Of a stretch of 64,000 nucleotides of DNA, positions 1 to 6,900 are shown one piece after another. A model generated the notes under the pieces. The model did not search any database. It had not been told where the DNA came from and saw only the letters and a program-made list of their open reading frames with translations. Numbering within the stretch: position 1 is the first letter of the stretch; each line of letters opens with the position of its first letter. The position numbers and the translations under genes were made by a program. Origin of the DNA: Psychrilyobacter piezotolerans (GTDB lineage: Bacteria; Fusobacteriota; Fusobacteriia; Fusobacteriales; Fusobacteriaceae); the NCBI RefSeq assembly GCF_003391055.1, contig NZ_QUAJ01000005.1, forward strand, positions 62,001 to 126,000. The letters are read 5' to 3'.

Positions 1-837
1 GATCCTATTACTGCTGTCCAAATGGCAACCATAAATACTGCCAAATGCTATGACTTGGATAAATTAGGAGCTATTGCCCCCGGATATAAAGCAGATTTAG
101 TTATTTTTCAGGACCTCATTGATTTCAAGGTGTTAAAAACCTATAAAGACGGCAGGGAGGTCTATGATGGTAAACATAAGGTAGAGGTTCAAAATACCTA
201 TATGGATAAAAAATTACTTTCCAGTGTAAATATAGACATAAATAAAAAAGACCTAAAAATATTTTTGAAGAATGGAAGGGTAAATATGATCGAACTTATC
301 CCCGGGAGTTTACTTACAAAAAAAACTGTCTCTCGGGTAATTTTAGAAGAGGGGGAGTTTAAAACAGCAAATAATTTGGGAGTTTTAAAATTGTTTGTAA
401 TTGAACGTCATCATGGGACAGGAAACATAGGAAAGGGTCTCGTTACAAATTTTGGTGATTTCAAAGGAGCTATAGGTTCTACAATCTCCCATGATTCCCA
501 TAATCTAGTGGTTATAGGAGATTCAGATGAAGATATCTTTCTCGCCATTGAGGAAATAAAAAAAATGAAGGGAGGACTCTGCCTGATTCATGATAAAAAA
601 ATCATATCTTCCATCCCCCTTGAGATAGGGGGAATTATGACGCAACTTTCTGGTGAAAAGGTAGCATTAAAAGTAAAAGAATTATTAGATTCAGCCTATA
701 AATATGGAGTAAATACAAAATTAGACCCATTAATAAACCTAGCTTTTTTAGCCCTCCCGGTTATCCCAGAAATAAAATTAACTGATCGCGGTTTATTTGA
801 TTTTAAATCTTTCACCCATATATCTTTAGAGTTATAA
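1..837 (+). CDS. ade: Adenine deaminase, C-terminal part (5' end outside window)
   Basis: This is the C-terminal 278 residues of an adenine deaminase, which converts adenine to hypoxanthine and ammonia in purine salvage in the cytoplasm. The frame is open from base 1, so the gene starts upstream. The methionine at position 22 is internal. The stretch reading LGAIAPGYKADLVIF is the conserved end of the amidohydrolase barrel, where the strand returns to the small beta-sandwich domain. It is followed by the family's C-terminal domain with ERHHGTGNIGKG and the ISHDSHNLVVIG segment. Full family members are about 550-600 residues, so roughly half is present. The gene ends about 75 bases before a tRNA and looks like chromosomal core. 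The family call is strong. Confidence 0.93.
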   Translation, partial: DPITAVQMATINTAKCYDLDKLGAIAPGYKADLVIFQDLIDFKVLKTYKDGREVYDGKHKVEVQNTYMDKKLLSSVNIDINKKDLKIFLKNGRVNMIELIPGSLLTKKTVSRVILEEGEFKTANNLGVLKLFVIERHHGTGNIGKGLVTNFGDFKGAIGSTISHDSHNLVVIGDSDEDIFLAIEEIKKMKGGLCLIHDKKIISSIPLEIGGIMTQLSGEKVALKVKELLDSAYKYGVNTKLDPLINLAFLALPVIPEIKLTDRGLFDFKSFTHISLEL

Positions 838-870
838 GTGTGGAAAGTTACAACTTTATTGAAAAAAGGC

Positions 871-899
871 TTGCTTTTCTCTGGGACTTCTAGTATAAT
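871..899 (+). promoter_or_regulatory. Sigma-70-type promoter of tRNA-Leu
   Basis: A -35 box TTGCTT (871-876) and a perfect -10 box TATAAT (894-899) are separated by 17 bases. The -10 box lies 13 bases before the first base of the tRNA, so transcription probably starts close to the mature 5' end. Confidence 0.75.
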
Positions 900-912
900 T
901 ATTTTTGTAGAT

Positions 913-998
913 GCCTGAGTGATGGAATGGTAGACATAGGGGACTCAAAATCCCCCGGGCGTATGCCCTTAAGGGTTCAAGTCCCTTCTCAGGTACCA
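913..998 (+). tRNA. tRNA-Leu (anticodon CAA), CCA encoded
   Basis: The gene is 86 nt long with a long variable arm, as expected for a class II tRNA. The acceptor stem pairs GCCTGAG (913-919) with CTCAGGT (988-994), including one G-T pair at the end. The anticodon stem GGGGA/TCCCC encloses the 7-nt loop CTCAAAA, giving anticodon CAA for leucine codon UUG. The T arm contains GGTTCAAGTCC. Discriminator A and CCA (996-998) are encoded. A large serine recombinase gene starts right after it, and short copies of the 3' end recur at 44479 and 55969, so the 3' end is a likely integration target. Confidence 0.95.
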
Positions 999-1051
999 TA
1001 TAACCCCTCTACGTTTAGAGGACTAATACAAAAATTAATTGAATAACAATA

Positions 1052-1085
1052 AAAAAAGAAGTATTAATTATAATACTTCTTTTTT
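1052..1085. terminator. Bidirectional terminator hairpin
   Basis: AGAAGTATTA and TAATACTTCT pair around a 4-base loop (1057-1080), flanked by A-run and T-run on the two sides. It can end the leftward recombinase gene, whose stop codon lies at 1084-1086, and also transcripts coming from the tRNA. Confidence 0.75.
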
Positions 1086-2499
1086 AGTATTCTAAAATTA
1101 TATCATATTCAAAATCTTTTCTATTATTTATATCTTTTATCACTATCTCTTTTATGATCATTCTTAAAAGTTCTCGCAGATCTATTAGTTCATAATTTTT
1201 ATAGTTGTTTGAAACTTCTACCAATATCTCAAAATTTTCATCTGATCCATCTTCTTTCTTTTTTATTGTTTCTTCTAGGTTAGATATTTCTTCTGTTACA
1301 ACTTCTAAATCTTTACCTATTTTTTCTCTATTTTTAGTAAATTCAGATTCATCTATCAACTCTTTCAAAAGTAGTGTAAGCAGCCTATCCTTTTCTTTTA
1401 ATATGCTAATCTTTCTATTTTTGTATACTTCTAAACTTTTTACTAACTCTACATTGTCTATAGATATATCATTTATTTCTCTTAATTGCTCAAATTCTTT
1501 CAATCTTTCAAATATCTGTTCCTCTATTAGATCTGCATCAACTTTCTTTTTACAATTGTCACATTGATAACTCCTATATAATCTATCATATTTTTTTACA
1601 TAGTTTCCATTCCCATACATCTTTTTCATACAGCTGCACTTGATTAACCCTCCTAATATAAAATTAGATTTTTTTATGTTTTTTTTATTTAAAGCCCGAT
1701 TACCTTTGATATATAGTTGTACCTTATCGAACATCTCTTTATTTATAATAGCTTCTTGGCTACCTTCTACTAATATATATTCTCCTGTTCTCTGCTTTTT
1801 CTTGTTGTGCAGATTATTTTTTCTAACACCAAATCTATACTTTCCTATATAAAAAGGATTAGTTAAGATCCATCTCATACTTTCTACGGGTTTCCCAAAT
1901 AAATCAGCCGTTTTTTTAAGAGATTGATTTCCTATAAAAGTAGTAAAGAAATTTTTTACCTGCCTTGCTCCTACTTCATCTATAATAATATTTTTTTCTT
2001 CATCCCTTTTATATCCTATGGGAAGCTGTCCTGCCATCCAATGACCTTTTTTAGCCCTCTCATATGCACTAGATTTTACTCTAGATGATATTTGCTCTCT
2101 CTCATATTGAGCTAATCCAGCATTTATTGTAAAAAATAACCTCCCTGTGGAAGTTGTAGTATTTAAATCTGGTTGAGAGATCGAAACAAAATCTACATTT
2201 TTTTCTATAATATTTGAAATAAATGAAATCATTGTATTACTTTTTCTCGATATTCTAGAGGTTTCATAAACTAATAATATATCAATTTTTCCATTATCTA
2301 TATCTCTTTGTAACTCCTTAAAGCTTTCTCTTTCATCGTCTCCTCCACTTCCAACATCTTCATAAATTTTATGAAGGTGATAGTCGTGAAGTTCACAATA
2401 AGATTCTATCTTTGATATTTGAGTCTTTAAGGAATCATTTTCTTCCTGCATACTAGTAGAAACCCTCACATAGGCTCCTACATTTTTTTTACTTTTCAT
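1084..2499 (-). CDS. Large serine recombinase (integrase)
   Basis: This 471-residue protein is a large serine recombinase that would cut and rejoin attachment sites to integrate or excise a mobile element. The N-terminal resolvase domain (about 1-150) starts with GAYVRVSTSMQ, which places the catalytic serine at residue 14. A Recombinase domain follows, with the KKGHWMAGQLPIGYKRD stretch. A zinc-ribbon part carries CSC and CDNC cysteine pairs (about 290-325). A long Lys/Glu-rich coiled coil follows to about 425. The order and length are typical of phage and element integrases. The gene lies directly beside the tRNA-Leu, pointing toward it, which is the usual position for an integrase next to one attachment site. 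The ATG at 2499 has AGGAAG upstream. A tandem duplication covers this start. Confidence 0.93.
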   Translation of the reverse strand: MKSKKNVGAYVRVSTSMQEENDSLKTQISKIESYCELHDYHLHKIYEDVGSGGDDERESFKELQRDIDNGKIDILLVYETSRISRKSNTMISFISNIIEKNVDFVSISQPDLNTTTSTGRLFFTINAGLAQYEREQISSRVKSSAYERAKKGHWMAGQLPIGYKRDEEKNIIIDEVGARQVKNFFTTFIGNQSLKKTADLFGKPVESMRWILTNPFYIGKYRFGVRKNNLHNKKKQRTGEYILVEGSQEAIINKEMFDKVQLYIKGNRALNKKNIKKSNFILGGLIKCSCMKKMYGNGNYVKKYDRLYRSYQCDNCKKKVDADLIEEQIFERLKEFEQLREINDISIDNVELVKSLEVYKNRKISILKEKDRLLTLLLKELIDESEFTKNREKIGKDLEVVTEEISNLEETIKKKEDGSDENFEILVEVSNNYKNYELIDLRELLRMIIKEIVIKDINNRKDFEYDIILEY

Positions 2500-2548
2500 C
2501 TTTCTTCCTCATTTTTTTTACTTTTCATCTTTCTTCCTCATTTTTTTT
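2491..2548. repeat. 29-bp perfect tandem duplication over integrase start
   Basis: Bases 2491-2519 and 2520-2548 are identical. The unit contains the AGGAAG ribosome binding site and the ATG of the serine recombinase, so both are doubled. Confidence 0.95.
2496..2528 (-). promoter_or_regulatory. 10-codon leader ORF overlapping integrase start
   Basis: The upstream copy of the duplicated start reads as a 10-codon frame (MKSKKNEEER). Its TGA stop overlaps the integrase ATG as ATGA. It has the same ribosome binding site as the integrase. If translated, it could couple translation into the integrase. It may also be an accidental product of the duplication. Confidence 0.4.
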
Positions 2549-2676
2549 AATAATTTTACTATATTAACTTTTCTTTCATTACTCATAAATAATCTCCTCC
2601 ATTTTCTACATTAATTCATTCATAGAATTTATTCACTTTTTTCTTCATAAGGGGCTTATATACACCTAGCATGGTA

Positions 2677-2844
2677 CTAACCAAAGTATCCAATATAATT
2701 GAAGATAGTTTTTCCCATCTTGGTGTTTGTAAAAATTTTGGTCTTTTTTATATCATATTTTTTACCTATTTCAATTAAATCTGATTCGTATTCATTGTAG
2801 TTATCTGCAAAGGCTAAAACTCCATTTGTTAGTTTTATAATCAT
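2677..2844 (-). CDS. Small hypothetical protein (55 aa)
   Basis: A 55-codon frame starts at an ATG (2844) preceded by GGAGGAGATC, an excellent ribosome binding site lying in the last codons and spacer of the preceding recombinase-like gene. It begins MIIKLTNGVLAFADNYNEYE and ends IGYFG. It is acidic at the start and lysine-rich in the middle, with no membrane segment. It follows the gene at 2854-3312 by 9 bases and is probably co-transcribed with it. I do not recognise the family. The signal and composition suggest a real gene, not an accident. Confidence 0.5.
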   Translation of the reverse strand: MIIKLTNGVLAFADNYNEYESDLIEIGKKYDIKKTKIFTNTKMGKTIFNYIGYFG

Positions 2845-2853
2845 GATCTCCTC

Positions 2854-3312
2854 CTATTTGTAAAATTCATTGTTGGCAGTATGTATGGCATTGTCAAAAT
2901 GTTCATCGACATATTTTAGATAAATCAAAGTATTTCTTATATCTGAATGTCCTAAAAACTTTTGTAACTGGACTAAATTGACCTTATTGTTTAACAAGAA
3001 TATAGTCATGGAATGTCTGAACCTATGCACGTTAATATTGTTTTTTAGATCCAGATATTCTAACCAGTCTTTTTTCGACTGAGCAGTTATCCCTTGCCTG
3101 GTAAGAGGTGCTTCGCCTATTTTCTTGGCTAAGATAAAATTATCATTGCATAATTCATTTAATAGCTTATACTGGAGCAAGGCAGTCTTTAATTCTACAC
3201 TGAATGGAAGAGATCTATAGGTCAATTCTTTTTGGTTATCTGCTATATAGCTAATTTCTAATTTTCTAATAATGACCATTATTTGGCCGTTTTCCAATGT
3301 CTGCATTCTCAT
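2854..3312 (-). CDS. Short tyrosine-recombinase catalytic domain protein
   Basis: The 152-residue protein has the C-terminal half of a tyrosine recombinase. It shows HRFRH (the HxxR box), LGHSDIRNTLIYLKY with the GH motif, and the nucleophile tyrosine. The first catalytic arginine (usually in an ARxSE context) and the N-terminal arm-binding domain are absent. Full integrases are about 300-400 residues. However, the ATG at 3312 has a perfect AAGGAGG eight bases upstream, so it is expressed as a short protein and is not obviously a decayed 3' end. It may be a remnant with a fortuitous start, or a directionality or competitor factor. It sits in a leftward group with 2677-2844 and 3419-3907. Confidence 0.7.
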   Translation of the reverse strand: MRMQTLENGQIMVIIRKLEISYIADNQKELTYRSLPFSVELKTALLQYKLLNELCNDNFILAKKIGEAPLTRQGITAQSKKDWLEYLDLKNNINVHRFRHSMTIFLLNNKVNLVQLQKFLGHSDIRNTLIYLKYVDEHFDNAIHTANNEFYK

Positions 3313-3343
3313 GTCTTATCCTCCTTGAAGTTCACTCTTGGAT

Positions 3344-3379
3344 GTGATAAAATACCTGTGTTGGGGTGGTATTTATCAC
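3344..3379 (-). promoter_or_regulatory. Hairpin in leader of recombinase-like gene
   Basis: GTGATAAAATAC (3344-3355) pairs with GTATTTATCAC (3369-3379), with one bulged base and a 13-base loop. There is no T-run on the minus strand, so a control element or attenuator arm is more likely than a terminator. Confidence 0.35.
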
Positions 3380-3418
3380 TCGTTAAGACTTAGATGTTTC
3401 GAGCATTTAAGTTTTTTT

Positions 3419-3907
3419 TCATCCCATTTCTTCTACTTTTTTTATTGCTGTTACTCTAGAACCATTAATTCTGCCTTTTATAAGTAATACTTTCTCCAGA
3501 TTTTTATGAACAAAATGTTTACTCAGGCTCACATTATAGATTTTTGAATTTTCATCTTCCATCTTATAAAAATGTCTGCTGTTTATTTTAGTTCCTCTCA
3601 GATATCTCAATCTTTTTTCAAATGGTTTACTCTTAGTTTTGAAATGATTATTTAGTATTACCTTGGTGCCTTTTTCCACTATGATAAATTTCAAAACCTT
3701 TTCTTCTTTCAGCTCATGCATTAGATTTAAGAATAATTCATCTATAGGAAAATTCTTTTTTAATAAGATCACTTCTTCTCCAATCTTCACATCTGACAAA
3801 GCTTTTTTTATTTTATTCATCTTTCTCTGTACTTTGGTTACTTCTAGGTACTTTTTCTTTCCTGTTTCATATTTTTCTAACCCCTTATGTATCTTTTTTT
3901 TATTCAT
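3419..3907 (-). CDS. Hypothetical basic protein (162 aa)
   Basis: I do not recognise this lysine-rich protein. It begins MNKKKIHKGLEKYETGKKKY and is predicted soluble, with alternating helix and strand. The middle (about 45-90) has an LLKKNFPIDELFLNLMHELKEEK amphipathic part. The end reads KVLLIKGRINGSRVTAIKKV, which could be a small beta-barrel. The ATG at 3907 has AAGGAG nine bases upstream. A TTG three codons earlier sits too close to that site. It lies in the same leftward run as the recombinase genes, so a role in the element's biology such as DNA binding is possible, but nothing in the sequence proves it. Confidence 0.6.
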   Translation of the reverse strand: MNKKKIHKGLEKYETGKKKYLEVTKVQRKMNKIKKALSDVKIGEEVILLKKNFPIDELFLNLMHELKEEKVLKFIIVEKGTKVILNNHFKTKSKPFEKRLRYLRGTKINSRHFYKMEDENSKIYNVSLSKHFVHKNLEKVLLIKGRINGSRVTAIKKVEEMG

Positions 3908-3949
3908 TTTTATCAACTCCTTAGGTATATAGTTATTTTATTTTTTACT

Positions 3950-4410
3950 TGACTTCCAGATGCGGTTTTTTCAAACTTATTGGAACAACGAGTTGCCAGT
4001 GAAGATAGTTATCCCATCAATAGGTTACAACTATCTAATATTCAAGCTTACCGTTTACAACTGAGAGCTTCATTACGAAAGTGTGAGTTTATTTATCCTC
4101 ACCAGGTAGATTAGCTAATGCCACGATTCCCTCACCATTTCCCCGAAAGAAACCTACTATCCTGTATATTTGGTCCACCGCTGCTTATTTATTGAGTATG
4201 TCGCCAAGCCACGACACATCTTGCTTTTGTCTACTGCCATCCATTATTTCTTCATATAGAAGCCTCCTGGTTATGCAGTTCATCAGCATAGAACTTTGGG
4301 AGGTTATTTGATTGTCTTGTTACTGATTTAAAGAACTTTATATAATCCTTTATTTGTTATATTCTCGATATGGTCCACTCCAACACATATCTATCCCACG
4401 TCCTGTCCTT
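3950..4410 (-). ncRNA. Candidate structured non-coding RNA
   Basis: No convincing reading frame covers this stretch. Its GC content (about 40% by hand count over 3961-4320) is well above the neighbouring genes. It contains several clear stems: an 8-bp stem 4003-4010/4029-4036 (AGATAGTT/AACTATCT); 4084-4088/4099-4103; 4199-4203/4212-4216 (TGTCG/CGACA); and a two-part hairpin 4263-4267/4299-4303 enclosing TATGC/GCATA. GTGGACCA occurs twice on the minus strand. In AT-rich genomes a GC-rich, stem-rich gap is the classic sign of a structured RNA. The strand is assumed from the leftward neighbours. Large phage-linked RNAs beside tRNA genes (GOLLD or ROOL types) are one possibility. Decayed coding DNA is another. 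Confidence 0.4.
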
Positions 4411-4415
4411 TACAC

Positions 4416-4577
4416 TCAAAATAATCTAAACTGTTTCTCTCCAGTAGAAGTGATGTCATAGAGCCTATTTTCAATCTCTTTGGCTAATACCTTCATCTCC
4501 TCAGTTATCTTATTAAGTATAATTTTTTCTTTATTTCTAAATCTGATTTCTATAGGTACAGCATTTTGGATCCCCAT
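4416..4577 (-). CDS. Small hypothetical protein (53 aa)
   Basis: The ATG at 4577 follows TAGGAGGAGCTC, an ideal ribosome binding site. The 53-residue product begins MGIQNAVPIEIRFRNKEKII and ends KQFRLF. It is mainly helical and charged, with KITEEMKVLAKEIENRL as an amphipathic helix. I do not recognise it. It lies between the regulator pair and the possible RNA and points the same way as the recombinase group, so it may be the first gene of that leftward operon. Confidence 0.5.
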   Translation of the reverse strand: MGIQNAVPIEIRFRNKEKIILNKITEEMKVLAKEIENRLYDITSTGEKQFRLF

Positions 4578-4615
4578 GAGCTCCTCCTACAAATAATCTC
4601 CACCCTATATTCATA

Positions 4616-4743
4616 GGGGGAAAGGAACTCCTAAGAGATCCCTAATGACTTTTAACATCAAGTACTAAATAATACAGCCTACTAGTTGTCAAACTACGTG
4701 TACGTGCAAACAAACATTTCATAACTGATGAGGTTATATTGGC
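4616..4743. repeat. 128-bp direct repeat, left copy
   Basis: The stretch matches 55838-55965 at about 90% by eye, with about a dozen substitutions and no gaps. It starts around GGAACTCCTAAGAG and ends at GAGGTTATATTGGCA. A shorter echo of its first 20 bases is at about 51266-51287. The two long copies are in the same orientation and enclose about 51 kb of mostly accessory DNA. Confidence 0.85.
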
Positions 4744-4874
4744 AAATGTAAAAAATAATTATTAATTTTAGAAGTTTGTGAGCTGTATAATTTAGAACTT
4801 AATATAAAGTCTTTTTTCACCCTAATTCTCAAAACTCAAGTTGTAAATTTTTAACGCATAATAAAAATAAATAT

Positions 4875-5096
4875 TTATTTAGCGCACACGACAAAACTAA
4901 CATCTAAAACCCTTGAATATTCTAGTAAAGTGTTCAATGATATTGCTTTCCCATCTTCTAAATTATTTAATGTTATTGATATAGAAGATCTAGTAATCTC
5001 TAGCTTCCTTGCCAATTCTGATTGAGATATTTTTTTAATTTTTAACGTCTTTCTAATCTCAAGAGCAAGCTCTTTTTTTTCAAGTATATATTTCAA
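4875..5096 (-). CDS. Small XRE-family HTH regulator
   Basis: The 73-residue protein is almost only a helix-turn-helix domain of the Cro/CI type. SQSELARKLEITRSSISITLNNLEDGK (about 24-50) covers the recognition helices, and the end SLNTLLEYSRVLDVSFVV is the usual closing helix. It is divergent from the CI/LexA-like gene at 5256, with 159 bases between the starts. The pair resembles a phage Cro/CI switch and likely controls the leftward genes and itself. It could also be the antitoxin of a toxin-antitoxin pair, but no toxin is adjacent. Confidence 0.8.
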   Translation of the reverse strand: MKYILEKKELALEIRKTLKIKKISQSELARKLEITRSSISITLNNLEDGKAISLNTLLEYSRVLDVSFVVCAK

Positions 5097-5117
5097 TTTC
5101 TCCCTCCCTGAGTGCTA

Positions 5118-5134
5118 ACTGTTTACTTTACAGT
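5118..5134. promoter_or_regulatory. Putative operator, inverted repeat
   Basis: ACTGT and ACAGT are separated by 7 bases just upstream of the small XRE gene. It lies in the divergent control region and is a likely repressor site. Confidence 0.4.
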
Positions 5135-5194
5135 CGAATATTATAATATTTCATCCAAGCTGTCAAGTAAATATTTATCATTTTTTTTTTAATC

Positions 5195-5212
5195 GTTAAA
5201 CAAAAGCTTAAC
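5195..5212. promoter_or_regulatory. Putative operator, inverted repeat
   Basis: GTTAA and TTAAC are separated by 8 bases, about 45 bases before the CI/LexA-like start. A further GTTAA half-site follows at about 5219. This spacing suits binding by one of the two divergent HTH proteins. Confidence 0.4.
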
Positions 5213-5255
5213 AGAACGTGTTAAATATACTATTATTACTAATAGGAGGTTGGTT

Positions 5256-5927
5256 ATGAATTATAATAAATTTTTAAAGAAAAAACGTGAAGAAGTCGGA
5301 CTTTCGACCAGAGGACTAGCAAATAAAATAGGTGTAACAGGATCATATATTTCAATGATTGAAACAGGAAAATCTAAAAATCCACCTTCGGAAAAAATAT
5401 TAAAAAAACTTTCAGAAGCCTTACATATGACTCCTTCTGAAGAAAAAAAGTTTTTCGAACTTGTGGATGAAGAAACATTGCCAGAGAGAGTAAAAAAAAA
5501 ATTAAAAGCTTTAAATCAAATAGAATCAAATTTGGGACCTAGCGAAATAGAGGAAATGATAAATGTCCCTGTCTACGACTCTGTCTTAGCAGGATGTAAT
5601 GATGTATTTGAATCTGCCCCTGTAGATTACATCCCTCTTCCTAAAAGTATGGCTGAAGGTTGCGTAATTATCAACGTAAGAGGAGACAGCATGGAACCTA
5701 CATTAAAAGATGGTGGGAAAGTTCTTCTAAAAAAAGATGTAGAGGTTGAATATAATGAATTAGGTGTATTCATCTACGAGGGAGAAGCATTAATAAAAAG
5801 GTATAAATGTTTTGATGGAAAACATTTCTTATATTCAGATAATCCTGATTATCCACCAAGAGAAGTAAGAGAAGAAGATGATTTTAAAATATGTGGAAAA
5901 GTTCTTTGGTTAATGGCTAAGTCTTAG
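5256..5927 (+). CDS. CI/LexA-like repressor (XRE HTH plus S24 peptidase)
   Basis: The 223-residue protein joins an N-terminal HTH (about 5-60, GLSTRGLANKIGVTGSYISMIETGK) to a C-terminal S24 self-cleaving domain. The catalytic serine is in RGDSMEPT (near 148) and the lysine in GEALIKRYK (near 183). LAG in the linker (near 110) is a fitting Ala-Gly cleavage site. Such repressors hold a mobile element silent and are inactivated by RecA-stimulated self-cleavage after DNA damage. The ATG at 5256 lies six bases after AGGAGG. An upstream TTG overlaps that site and is unlikely. It is the probable master repressor of the left element. Confidence 0.92.
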   Translation: MNYNKFLKKKREEVGLSTRGLANKIGVTGSYISMIETGKSKNPPSEKILKKLSEALHMTPSEEKKFFELVDEETLPERVKKKLKALNQIESNLGPSEIEEMINVPVYDSVLAGCNDVFESAPVDYIPLPKSMAEGCVIINVRGDSMEPTLKDGGKVLLKKDVEVEYNELGVFIYEGEALIKRYKCFDGKHFLYSDNPDYPPREVREEDDFKICGKVLWLMAKS

Positions 5928-5961
5928 AATAATAATAATAATAATAACAATAATAATAATA
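5925..5961. repeat. AAT trinucleotide microsatellite
   Basis: About eleven AAT-type units, with one interruption by AAC, start right at the repressor's stop codon. They may be a slippage-prone spacer. Confidence 0.8.
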
Positions 5962-6022
5962 AAAGAGATAAGAACGATTACTAATAATAGTAGAATCAAA
6001 TGAATAATTAACTTTAAACTCT

Positions 6023-6440
6023 GAATTAAAAGAGAAAGCAGAAATAGTTTAAAAAAATATTGCTAAAAAAGGGTTGAAAACATTATTTGAAATTATGCTT
6101 AAAAACTTTAAAATGACGGATAGAAATATTGAAAATTTAAAAGAATTATTTACTGGTCTTAATGAAAGTTCTTTAAATGAATATAAAGAATATAAAAAAT
6201 GATAAATGACTTTAAGAGAACTTTATCAGAAGAAGCTATTATAGGGAATATTTTTAAACCTAAAGTCATCTTAGTCGATGAATTAGATAGATGTAGGCTT
6301 GATTTTGCTATTACAGTTTTAGAAACAATAAAACATATGTTTGATATAAATAACATAATATTCATTTTTTAATAAACAAATCACAATTAAAATCTAGTGT
6401 AAGTAGCATTTATGGAGAAGATTTTAAAAGACAATCAAAG
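6023..6440 (+). pseudogene. KAP-family P-loop NTPase remnant
   Basis: Three frames together give a piece of a KAP NTPase. The segment KVILVDELDRCRLDFAI is the Walker B region with the characteristic DELDRC. It is preceded by ELKEKAEIV and a helical part, and followed by NIIFIF then INKSQLKSSVSSIYGEDFKRQ. There is a stop codon at about 6050, a frame change around 6200 and another in the T-run at about 6366. KAP NTPases are large membrane-associated proteins often found in defence loci. Only about 140 residues remain, without Walker A, so the gene is dead. Confidence 0.75.
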
Positions 6441-6488
6441 ATTGCATATAGTAATCGTTAATATTTTTACCATTCGTTGAATCACCAA

Positions 6489-6620
6489 ATGTCTAGCAAA
6501 CCTACAATTAAAGGTGTAACAAAAGAAAAATATGCACAGAAAATAATCAGGACATATACCGAGTTCAGAAATATTGATGAAATGAAGGATAAAGTTATTG
6601 AATTTTATGCGAAGGAGTAG
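6489..6620 (+). pseudogene. Internally deleted copy of the 55146 gene (43 aa frame)
   Basis: A 43-codon frame begins MSSKPTIKGVTKEKYAQKII and matches the first 10 and last about 33 residues of the 90-residue protein at 55146-55418, with the middle 45 or so residues missing. The join falls where both flanks encode GV, so a deletion between short direct repeats is likely. The frame remains open. There is no strong ribosome binding site directly before the ATG. It may still be a small protein, but a decayed copy is more likely. Confidence 0.7.
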
Positions 6621-6900
6621 GTTTGTAATCCATAAGAGAATTCTCTTATAAAAATAGATATACATGATGGTTTAAAAATATAAAAGGCAGAGAGAAATAT
6701 CTTTTATCTATGCAAAAATAATTATAAATAATGAACCTCATTATAAATAAAAATCTAAAAACATTGTAAAAGAACTAAAAAAAAGTTAAAATACAATCAA
6801 TTCCTTGTTATACATCATGGGAATTGTAAAAGTATACTAGGCTATTCTATTAAAGTGGCAGACTAAATGGAAAATAAAGTATAGAAGGAGAGATCATATA

